The notes below the pieces were generated by a model that did no database searches, was not told the DNA's origin, and was given only the letters and a program-made list of their open reading frames with translations. Positions 48,207-56,659 of a stretch of 64,000 bases of DNA are shown one piece after another. Made by a program: the position numbers and the translations under genes. This DNA comes from Dipteris shenzhenensis (Eukaryota; Polypodiophyta; Polypodiopsida; Gleicheniales), in assembly GCA_047967505.1 (NCBI GenBank), contig CM106538.1; one strand, 5' to 3'. Numbering within the stretch: the stretch's first letter is position 1; every line of letters begins with the position of its first letter.

Positions 48207-49142
48207 ATCATCTGAAGTGGTAAGCAACTCTGCAGATAAACTAGACATGAAGAGAACGTCATTGTCACTATCATGTGTGACTGCATTGATCTCCTCGATC
48301 TTCACTTTTCCTTTGTCCTCCCTTGGACTCTCTTCCTTTTGATTTGCACCCCAATTTCCATTCTTTTTCTTATCCTTTTGCTCTCTTTTCAGCTTGTAGC
48401 AATCCTTTTTCATATGGCCCTTGTTGCCACAGTGGTAACACTCAATGTTTCGTGCCCTGGATTTGCTACGAGACTTCCCTCTTTCTTAGGACTTCCCCCT
48501 GAACTGTGATCTGCCCCTTTGCACATTTAAGGCTGCATCCTGCTTGTTGCCATCCATAGACTTCCGTCTAATCTCCTCGGCCAACAAGCTACCCACAACA
48601 TCATCAAATTTCAGTACTCCACCAGGTGCAGAGTTACTGACAGCTGTACGGAAGGTATCCCATGAGGATGGCAATGAACATAAGAGAAATATTGCCTTAG
48701 TCTCCGCATCAAAATTCATTTTTTGAGCCTAAAGCTGGCTGAAAATAATAATGAATTCATTCAAGTGAGAAGCAATGGAGACCCCTTCCTTCATCTGCAG
48801 CTCAAACAACCTCTTCATGAGGTAAACTTTATTAGAGGCAGTTTCCTTCTCATAAGTGGCACACAGTTTCTTCCACAAATCTTCAGTAGTCTGCTCATTT
48901 ACTACTGTGAAATAAACTGACTCTGCAAGATGAAGTCTAATAGTAGACTTTGCTAATGCATCCAACTCATTCCAATCATCCTCAGACATATTTGCAGGCT
49001 TAGCTTCAATCCCTGCCAAGGGTTTAATCTGCTTCTTTTGAATAAGCACATCCCTTATTTGTTCTTTCCATAAAGAAAAGTTTGTCCCATCAAACTTTTT
49101 AATGTTGAAAAACTCCTTTTCAGACATGGAAGAGGATGCCAT
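48207..49142 (-). pseudogene. Copia gag, interrupted by two stops
   Basis: Starts at ATG 49,142 (MASSSMSEKEFFNIKKFDG) and follows the UBN2/Gag-pre type copia gag: FSLWKEQIRDVLIQKK, DLWKKLCATYEKE, LMKRLFELQMKEG. An in-frame TAG (~48,730) and a TAA (~48,486) interrupt one continuous frame that goes on to the CCHC knuckle CYHCGNKGHMKKDC (~48,430) and an acidic tail ending ELLTTSDDA. Gag forms the particle that packages element RNA. Both stops are single-codon changes in otherwise conserved sequence. Confidence 0.93.
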
Positions 49143-50568
49143 GATGCAAATAAAGCAAAATCCCAAATGCTAGTACCTTAAGAGAGAATCACACCAAATA
49201 CCAGGTGCACCCAAATATGTATGCCACAATAGAGTGAAATGTCACCAAAACTCAAAGCTCAAAGCATCAAAAGATGCATCTAACTCATGTGCATATACTA
49301 TGCATCCATATGAGCAAATTTGGCCCAAAAGAAAATGCCAATAAGTGCCAAATGACTCAAGCATAAACACCGTCCTCTGGCATATGCATCAATAATATCT
49401 CATCCAAGAGAGCATAGCACTATCAGTGCATCACCAGCAATGTGTCAAAGCTGTCCCTCAGCATAAAATAGCATCCATGTGCAAAGCGTCCATAAAAAAT
49501 AGCATCCCACAAGGCAATTTGGGCCTATCAGCGCATCCAACAAGGACCGCAATGCATCCAAATGGCCTATAAATCATCCACTACAACCCAATGCATACCA
49601 CAAATGAGCGCACACTGCTCAAACTGCAACCAGAGTGATCTGCATAAGGTATGCTCAAGAAATCATAGTCCCACGGTAATGAGCGCTACTGAAAATAGAA
49701 CCTGAGATGCTTCAAAACATGGGTGCCATTGCATAATCAGACTCAGCAAGAAAATCTGCAAATATCTCTCTTCTGCCAAAACTCCAAAATCCCAACCGAT
49801 GAGTGAGAAATGGGAGTCAATACTTATCCACTACCATGTGGCATAAATCTAAGGTTTCAAAACCTTAGAATGAAAAATGCATAACAGAGAGACGAAATCG
49901 AATACACAGAGATCTATAACTCTGAAAATCTTCCACCGAATCGTGCAAGAACTGATATGTAGGGGTTTTTGGGCATCCGGAACGCAATGGGACAAACGGT
50001 TTTAGAAACCGTGGTCTCAATCACTGGGTCTAACACACGGACTGAAAAACGTTTTTGGAAACAGAGCTATTTGTAAACTCCACCGGAGTGCGAATGATGA
50101 GCAAAATAGAAGTTTTAGGACCTCCTGAGTCCAGTGGAACTGACAGATCTGCAAATGGTTGCTCCAAACTTGAGTTCCAACACCCGAGCAAAAAACGCAG
50201 AAACTGACACAGTGAGTCAGAAATCCAATGAAATGATCCCAGATTCAAGAATAAAGGTGTTTCCAAGATCCTGAAGTAATGTGGACACTAAAAGCAAGCA
50301 ATAGTTGCCTCTACAAGTCAATACGGAGTCTCTGTCATCAAACAGAATAGGGAAAAGCTCAAAAAACGACTTTTTTCTTTGAAACCACTTAACAGGCTCT
50401 CAAAACCACTTCGCAAAGCCAAAGTGACTTTTCCAAAGGTTCCTCCAAGGTCTCTGCACACTCGGATGCAAGTAAAGTCACCCACAAAGCTTCCCACAGA
50501 GCTTCTCCTTCCTCCCACAGAGCTGTTGAGCTTCCAAGCATTCACGCACGCTCAGCTAGATCACCCGG
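49143..50568 (-). other. Copia leader, noncoding
   Basis: About 1.4 kb between primer-binding site and gag, unusually long for a copia leader. No frame has similarity to known proteins; the frame at 50,266-50,030 is unremarkable. Probably packaging/leader sequence. Confidence 0.6.
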
Positions 50569-50580
50569 GCTCTGATACCA
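50569..50580 (-). promoter_or_regulatory. Copia primer-binding site (initiator Met tRNA)
   Basis: TGGTATCAGAGC in minus sense, two bases downstream of the 5' LTR end. The classic plant copia primer-binding site. Confidence 0.95.
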
Positions 50581-50582
50581 GT

Positions 50583-50753
50583 TGAGAGTGCTCTCAACGG
50601 AAGCAAGAACGGAAGAAGGAGAGAGAGAGACAGAGAGCCACACAAGTTTTGGTGGGTGTAGAACCACCCTAATCTTCTTTTTCATTCATTTATATATGTG
50701 TTTGAGTATTGTACATAACCGGGGTTAAGGCACAGTGACCTTTAACCCCCACA
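50583..50753 (-). repeat. Copia 5' LTR
   Basis: 171 bp; carries a tcatttatatatgtgtttgag segment that is the only TATA-like stretch. Its first bases supply the premature TAA stop of the interrupted host ORF. Confidence 0.97.
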
Positions 50754-53700
50754 GGTTGGTATCTTCACCTTGATGGGGAGGTTGTTGCTCTTCGAGGAAA
50801 CCTTCTTTGAGAGGTTACATTTTGGAACCCATGACCATACAATAGCATCAACAGATTCCCAACGTGGAGGATCACCTTTATTGCACATCCAAATCTTGTT
50901 CCAACAATTTGCATACACCTCCTCAATTTCTGCATTGTGTCTTTTGCATATAGGTGCCCAATATTGTATGAAAACCTTCTTGAAATTTTTAGATTTATTA
51001 TCCTTCTGTACATCAGTTTGAGCAATGCCTAGCCAAATTGGGTAAATTTTTTCTGCTGGTCGGACCAAAAGAAAGTGTCCTTTTTGTACATCAACCATTG
51101 GATCAAATGATTGTTTTGGCTTTTTCCTTTGAGGTCCACAGTAATGATCATTCAACTCTTCAATTCCTTGAAACTCATCGTTTTCATTATCAAATACTTG
51201 CACACAATCAATATGTTGCGTCTTTGGCCAAAATCTCTCGTACATGCCCTCTACACTATTGTTTGGTTTATCAAGCTCATCAATCATGTTCTTCCAGTAC
51301 TTCACTACTGGCTTGTAAAACTTTGTGAAAGATGCATCTGGACCTTGCAGGTGTGCCCATTTTTCCCAAAAGCGTACATACTCCTTGATACCAACTATCA
51401 CATCTAAGTGATCCTTCACATACTTGAACATGGTTACATAAGGCGGCTCTCCACTTGGTAGCATTGGATGACCATCCGGATGTCTCTTCCACAACTCAAT
51501 GCCACCTTCACTTGGTTGCCAATCTAATGATCGTGGATGCACTTTATATTGCATGATAGGAACTTCATTTCGCATAAAGAACCGAAATTGGAGAGGCTTT
51601 GAGTGTCCCACTAAAGAATCTTTCCCATCGCATAGGCATCCATCAACATAGCTCTTGAAATCAGGGACTTCCGTTACCAAAAATGGTGTTGGAGAAGACT
51701 CCTCACATTGTCTAAAAGTATCCATGAGATGTGCAAATGTCAATGTTTGGCTAGTTCTTAACCTCTCTGAAAACCTGCTAAACATTGCATCAATATCCTC
51801 ATGTGTATGCCCAACCATCAAGAATCCCAATTGAATTGACTTGAAAATCCCTCGAGCAACAAGTAATGATAGGTATGCAAACAAGTACCTATTCTTGTTT
51901 TCAGAACCACAATTATCCAACTGCAACAATAGGTGTTCGGGTAGTTTCTTATAAGGATTTTCTTGATGGGAACTTCCAAGTCCAAGGTCTTTGAATGTTC
52001 CACCCACTGCTCCAAGATGAAGTTGTTGCTTGCCATTAGAAACATAGTGAGAATCCAATGCTTCTCTTGAGGTTAGTGCATTTAGCAGAGCATTGTCAGA
52101 CCTTGGCATCCCATCATGTACTAAATCTCCAAGTGCATGGTTATCAAATCTTTCAAGATTTCTCAAACACAAAGCCAATGAACCAATCGTGAAGTTAGGA
52201 TCCGACGGCCACAAGGATAAAGAAAAGTGACCATAACGTCCTTGACCATGTCCATGTGTTATCATGCCAGTCAAAGCCACTGGGAGCTGAAAGGACTTGT
52301 CTGTGTCCTTTGAACGATTGCGTAATCTAGGGATGGCTATCTTCTTTTGGTCCATCTTATCATGGATAATGCACAGGTATGTCTGAGGATACATTTCAGA
52401 AAATCTGCGCCAAGTGTAGTACACATTTCTACAACTTTTTTGTTGTAACATGTGTTTTCTTCTATCTTCCATCAACTTATTACGTTCATTTTGGCATTTT
52501 GTCGCTGCAAGCTGAGCCTTGATTGCACTACATAAACCACACTTAGAGAATTCACTTGTTTTTGACAAAGTTACATGCTTGAATTCAGAGTTCCATATGC
52601 GGTTGAATGTGGAAGTTGACATCTCTTTACAACCCAAACTATGCTTTAATTGCATGTTAACTTCATAGAGAATATCAACCTGCTTGTATACATCCGGTAT
52701 CACCAACTGTGTTTCCCTTGATCCATCCTGAAGTGTTCTACTTTTGTGTGGCATACGCTCAGAATTGTTATCCACAAAATCTTGGATTATGGCTCTACCC
52801 AGTTCTGTGTGGTCCCAACCTCTCCGCACGATTCCTTTATTACCATGTATGCACCTTCGTATACCAATTTCAAATTGCTCCCTATATCGATAAAATGTTG
52901 TTTTTGGAATACCATGCATTTCATACCATGCTCTACAACAAACTTGAATACCATTCAATGAAAAGACATATTTGAACTACCCATTGTCATCTTTTCGACA
53001 AGCAACCCCAAGAGTGTCATATACATAATTGGTGCGAGCCTCCAAACTTTGGCCCCAATACTCTATGCGTAATTTGGATATCATTTGATGATCGGCAAAT
53101 TGACAACAATTTTGTTTACAACAATCAATCATAGATACTTTTATGACTGCATCCCTTGTGAGTCTAGATGATGCTAATGGCATGCCATGTTTTTTAGCTT
53201 TTCTCTTTATCATGCAGTAACGCCTCTTTTTTGTGGATTTTTCCATTGGGTCCTCATCTTCCATGTGCTTTTTCCCAGAACCACTTGAAGAATTCATGGT
53301 GTCATCGATTCTTAATGAAGTTCCATCTAAAAAGGTTATTTGTGCAATGGGCCATTTTATTAAGTGGATGGTATCGATGCCTGATACATCACTATGATAC
53401 TTTTCAATTCCCACACCTAGATTACCTTCACCAAGCATCTCAAAATTTATAGGTTCAAATGGGTAGACATACAAAACAACACCCTCTGCAATGCTCTTGG
53501 TTTTCTGCTCATCCCATATTAAGACTTTCTTGTCCTTCCATGATTCTCGAATGGAAAACTCATCATATTCACATAGAGGTTCAACGTCAATGGTATCTAA
53601 TGTTATATCATTCATTGGTACAATAGCTCCATTGACATTGTCCACACAACTCATTGATCGTGCTTTCCAACGAACAACACTACCCAAAGCCTCATAGACT

Positions 53701-53969
53701 AAGAATGCATCCATTGTAGGAAATGGAAGAAGTGCACTTTCATCCATACAAATATCGATCGCCACTGATACATTGTTTTCTCCCAAGGGCACACCTTGGC
53801 ACATGTCATCATGTGATGTAGAGAATATTGTCCCAATGGCAACAATCTTTCCACTGACAAGCAAGTTGACTTTAACCCCCACTTTCAATGTGGCACCTGC
53901 ATAGTACATAGCATTTGTTATAGTTCAATATTGATATCTGATGGTGTGACTTAGGATGAAAATGCTTTA

Positions 53970-54390
53970 CAAGATTTCATTGCAAGACCAAATCTTCCCA
54001 AACCTTGGTGCTTTGAATTTTAGGCAGCAAAATTTGGCTACATGGCCAAATCTTCACAAACCATGGTGCTTTGAAATGGAGATAGCAAGATTTGTCCACA
54101 CAAACAAATCTTCCGAGACGCTGGTGCTTTCAAGAAGCCATCAAGATTTATCCACACATCCAAATCTACTTAGACCTTGGTGCTTTGAAAGAAGCCCACA
54201 AGATTTGGCCACATGGTCAAATCTCCGCAGACCCTAGTGCTTTGAAAGGAGCCAAAAAGATTTGGCCACATGGCCAAATCTCCTAAGATAGTAGTGCTTT
54301 GAAAGAAGCAATAAGATTTGGCCACGCGGCCAAATCTGCTCAGACCTTGGTGCTTTCAAAGAAGCTAGCAAGATTTGGATGCACGGCCAT
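53970..54390. repeat. Eight ~57-bp palindrome-bearing tandem repeats
   Basis: Unit starts at about 53,970, 54,028, 54,086, 54,142, 54,199, 54,256, 54,312 and 54,369 (spacing 56-58 bp). Each unit holds an inverted motif, AGATTTGGCC-4 bases-GGCCAAATCT in the best copies, then gaccttggtgctttgaaagaagc. The array lies between the divergent transposase-like gene (minus) and SET gene (plus), so it is the obvious shared promoter or transposase-binding region. The proposed SET start codon lies within the last, partial unit. Confidence 0.9.
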
Positions 54391-54930
54391 TGTCCTGAAA
54401 AGTTGAAGAGCTATCTTATTACAAATTTTGATCCTACATCCAATGGCTTATGGAAACATAAATTGCCCATACCCATTGAGCACATGTTCAAAATGAATGG
54501 CATCCATTATGAAGTAAAGAAATCAACAATACCTGGGGCAGGATATGGTCTTTTTGTACATACGAGCATCAAGAAAAAACAAGATTTGATGGTATATAAT
54601 GGTCCAAAGTATGATTATGATACTTGGAGATCTCTCCTCAAGTTTTTCCCAAGGATGAAGACTTATGGAATGTTTGAAGATCCATTCATTGAGCCATTGA
54701 CAGATGTGAAATGTATTGTGGGAGATGTATTGTATGGAAACATTGCTGGATATATAAATAGCTCAATGTATTATAAAGAAAGAACAAATGTTATATTTGT
54801 ATACATCCCTAAACTACCACCTTGGGCTCAAAAGTCACAAGGAAATTTGAGTGGCCATGGGTACATTACTGTGCAAACCATAAAGGATATCTCCTTTGGA
54901 GATGAGCTACTTTGTGAGTATGAATACTAG
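54379..54930 (+). CDS. SET-domain protein encoded inside the transposon
   Basis: 183 residues, single open frame from ATG to TAG. Residues ~43-182 form a SET domain. The N-terminal motif is IPGAGYGLF (51-59, as in lysine methyltransferases); an insert region with YNGPKYDYDTWRSL follows; the core motif GYINSSMYYKERTNVIFV (124-141) is at the place of the usual xxNHSxxPN box, but with Ser-Ser for His-Ser. The C-terminal motif is ISFGDELLCEYEY (171-183). No pre-SET or post-SET cysteines are present, and it ends right after the catalytic Tyr region. SET proteins transfer methyl groups from S-adenosylmethionine to lysines of histones or other proteins; activity here is unproven. It diverges from the DUF8039/DUF7869 gene, with only the palindromic array between. 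The start lies inside the repeat array, so a spliced upstream exon is possible. Confidence 0.8.
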   Translation: MHGHCPEKLKSYLITNFDPTSNGLWKHKLPIPIEHMFKMNGIHYEVKKSTIPGAGYGLFVHTSIKKKQDLMVYNGPKYDYDTWRSLLKFFPRMKTYGMFEDPFIEPLTDVKCIVGDVLYGNIAGYINSSMYYKERTNVIFVYIPKLPPWAQKSQGNLSGHGYITVQTIKDISFGDELLCEYEY

Positions 54931-55633
54931 TATGGAATTGTTAATGATTATGTTAAACAATGTGGTGAAAAATTGGCTATGTGTCAATGGTTTTGATTAT
55001 ATTTAGTACAAGAAAAAGCAATTTAAAAAAAGGTTTTATCAAGACCATGTCTCTGAGTTTCATGAGCTCTATTGTGATGGAGAGTTTCATGAGCTCTATT
55101 GTGATGGAACGGTGTTTTTGAACACCACATTTATATGATGGATGTCAAAGCTCTACCATAATCCTATTGCATATGTCAATACTGCAATTTATCAACATAG
55201 AAACATAAGCATTTGACATTAATTTATACATCTAATATACCACATTTATATGATGGATGTCAAAGATCTATAACAATCCTATTGCATATATCAATACTCC
55301 AATTTAATTTACTCCAATGAATCTTCCTAACGCAACATCTATAAATTGGCTTTTCTTTGTGGTTTCGATGCATACGAAACAACAAACATCTTTCTTTCAC
55401 TAGTAAATCAACAAATGTTTTGGCCATGGAGCCATGTTCACATCTATTAAGGCCTTTTGCCATAGCAACATACGGAAGATTTTTGCTTGGGTTTCTAGGA
55501 ATTGGGAAAGTATTGTGCATGGTCTAGTCTCCCCCAACATAATTGAAACTTGGGTCCTCAATGGAGCTAATGTTTCAATAAAAAACATCAAATTTTACTT
55601 TTGAAGTGACTATATTTTATTTCGTGGGAATTG
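54931..55633. other. Right subterminal region of the transposon
   Basis: Contains the hairpin motif GGTGTTTTTGAACACC (55,112-55,127, inverted copy of 44,747-44,762). A ~27-bp tandem duplication (gagtttcatgagctctattg..., 55,055-55,110) and a ~62-bp direct duplication (atttatatgatggatgtcaa... at 55,129 and 55,247) are also present. On minus, 55,591-55,260 has two overlapping frames with a Cys/His-bearing segment (CEHGSMAKTF, CCVRKIHWSK) that could be part of an extra exon, but I cannot assign it. Confidence 0.55.
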
Positions 55634-55662
55634 GGATTTTCCCAAATTCTCTAATATAGTGT
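55634..55662 (-). repeat. Right terminal inverted repeat of the 44.4-55.7 kb transposon
   Basis: Inverted partner of 44,379-44,407; its outer end reads ...TATAGTGT followed by TA. Confidence 0.85.
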
Positions 55663-56230
55663 TATTTTAACTTAGTCTTTGATTACTTTAAATCACATTA
55701 ATATTAAGCAAGACTATGGGTAGTTCTATGACATCTTACACATGATATTCTACTACTTGAATCATTATGCCAAATTGTGGCTATTTCTTCTTTCTAATTG
55801 TTGGATACATATGATGGGTTAAGTCAAATATCATATATTGATTTTTCTTACTCGGTTTTCATTGATCGCTTCATGAGGCTAGCTCGGTTTTCATCGCTTA
55901 GGCTATAGACTACCTCTCAAAAAAGCAACGATTTATGTGATCTTTCTCTTTTGCATGTAACTTGTCTAAAAATGTTTTACACATGAAGGGGGTTTGAAGC
56001 CCACCAATCCAAAGTTAGCAATGCAATTACATGCAGCTCTCATATCATCATTATCAACCATACTTAGTTAATATCATGACCGCAAGATTGATCTACCATG
56101 TACATACTATGCATTTTTCAAATATTGAATCCAAATGCTCTCAACTATTTTGGGTTTCCTGAAATTAGGAGTCACAATCTCTAATTTAGCTTCACAAGCC
56201 ATAGGTGGAGATCTATCTTGTTATTAGTGT
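55663..56230. other. Gene-free stretch
   Basis: AT-rich sequence between the transposon's right end and the BED-finger ORF. No supported feature. Confidence 0.5.
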
Positions 56231-56659
56231 CTACACAAGGGTTTTACCATGGGAGCCTGAAACACTTGTACTTCCATCATTGTGTATGCTTATAGCTACT
56301 CCACTTACACCTTGAATTTCCCAAATTGATCTTTTTTGGATTTTTCCAAAAGATTGCAACTTCTCTGTCAAGGTGTGAGCTGCTACAGTAGCTCCTGGGG
56401 CTGCACAATGTTGAATGCTCTCTCTTGAGTCATCAAGCAAGTGACTTCTTATGTGAGGTGCTCCCCTTGATTTTTGTATTGCACAATACTTGCATTTCCA
56501 CTCAATGTAGTCATGAATATTAATGACAAAGTCCCATTCTGTACCATGTGACTTACATTTTTCCCCCTGTGCACATGGAATATCTCTTTGAGAGGATTGC
56601 AACATGAAAATGTATTCAAATATGTAATATTTATCCACAAACAATACATTTACCACCAA
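56231..56659 (-). CDS. BED zinc-finger fragment, probable hAT-type transposase exon
   Basis: 142-codon open frame on minus; the first in-frame start lies at the edge of the duplicated segment, so the true start may be MLQSSQRD (residue ~19). It carries a BED-type finger: aromatic WDFVIN, then CKYC, then HIRSHLLDDSRESIQHC, followed by a Val/Ala-rich helix. BED fingers bind DNA and are typical of the N-terminus of hAT transposases; the rest of such a protein was not found nearby. It could also be an isolated exon. Intact as a frame but probably not a complete gene. Confidence 0.55.
   Translation of the reverse strand: MVVNVLFVDKYYIFEYIFMLQSSQRDIPCAQGEKCKSHGTEWDFVINIHDYIEWKCKYCAIQKSRGAPHIRSHLLDDSRESIQHCAAPGATVAAHTLTEKLQSFGKIQKRSIWEIQGVSGVAISIHNDGSTSVSGSHGKTLV

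Larger units (their letters stand above)
45051..50753 (-). mobile_element. Ty1/copia retrotransposon with 171-bp LTRs and 5-bp TSD
   Basis: Complete LTR-to-LTR copy in minus orientation. LTRs (50,583-50,753 as 5' LTR, 45,051-45,221 as 3' LTR) are both 171 bp, begin TGTGGGGGTTAAAGG and end CTCTCA, and differ at three positions by eye. A 5-bp target duplication GGTTG lies at 45,046-45,050 and 50,754-50,758. Two bases inside the 5' LTR is a TGGTATCAGAGC primer-binding site (initiator tRNA-Met type). A purine tract AGTGGGAGGT abuts the 3' LTR. Internal order is gag, (protease missing), integrase, RT, RNase H, as expected for copia. Stops and frameshifts make it non-autonomous although LTR identity (~98 percent) indicates recent insertion. 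It interrupted the DUF8039/DUF7869 gene of the host transposon. Confidence 0.97.
44968..53896 (-). pseudogene. DUF8039 + DUF7869-like transposon protein, split by UAG and copia
   Basis: Coding pieces on minus are 53,896-52,980 (after a likely 3' splice site ATGCAG|G; earlier exons not found), 52,976-50,754 and, beyond the copia, 45,045-44,968. The first two are one frame interrupted only by TAG at 52,977-52,979. The third continues the frame across the target duplication for 25 residues to a TGA. Part 1 has a DUF8039-like block (GTIFSTSHDDMCQGVPLGEN, then LLPFPTMDAF). A Cys-rich stretch CCKQNCC lies near its end. Part 2 starts FKYVFSLNGIQVCCRAWYEM and has KCGLC, CIIHDKMDQKK, LLLQLDNCGSENKNRY and GFLMVGHTHEDIDAMFS. 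These are features of the DUF7869 family, in which I infer an RNase H-like (DDE-type) catalytic core with acidic residues in HDKMD, LDNC and HEDID. Total is roughly 1,070 residues. Domain names are from memory. Confidence 0.75.
44379..55662. mobile_element. TIR DNA transposon carrying DUF8039/DUF7869 gene and SET gene
   Basis: The ends are inverted repeats: left 44,379-44,407 begins ACACCATATTAGAGAATTTG; the reverse complement of 55,634-55,662 begins ACACTATATTAGAGAATTTG. They match at 28 of 29 positions. Flanking dinucleotides are TA on both sides (44,377-44,378; 55,663-55,664). If the ends are instead drawn at CAC(T/C)A as in CACTA elements, the flanking triplets are TAA and TTA, an imperfect 3-bp duplication. 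Without the later copia insertion the element is about 5.6 kb. It contains a minus-strand gene (44,968-53,896), a plus-strand SET gene (54,379-54,930), an array of palindromic repeats between them, and paired subterminal hairpins. The DUF8039-like domain and CAC ends suggest a CACTA relative; the DUF7869-like domain is not the standard TNP2 transposase. Confidence 0.75.
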
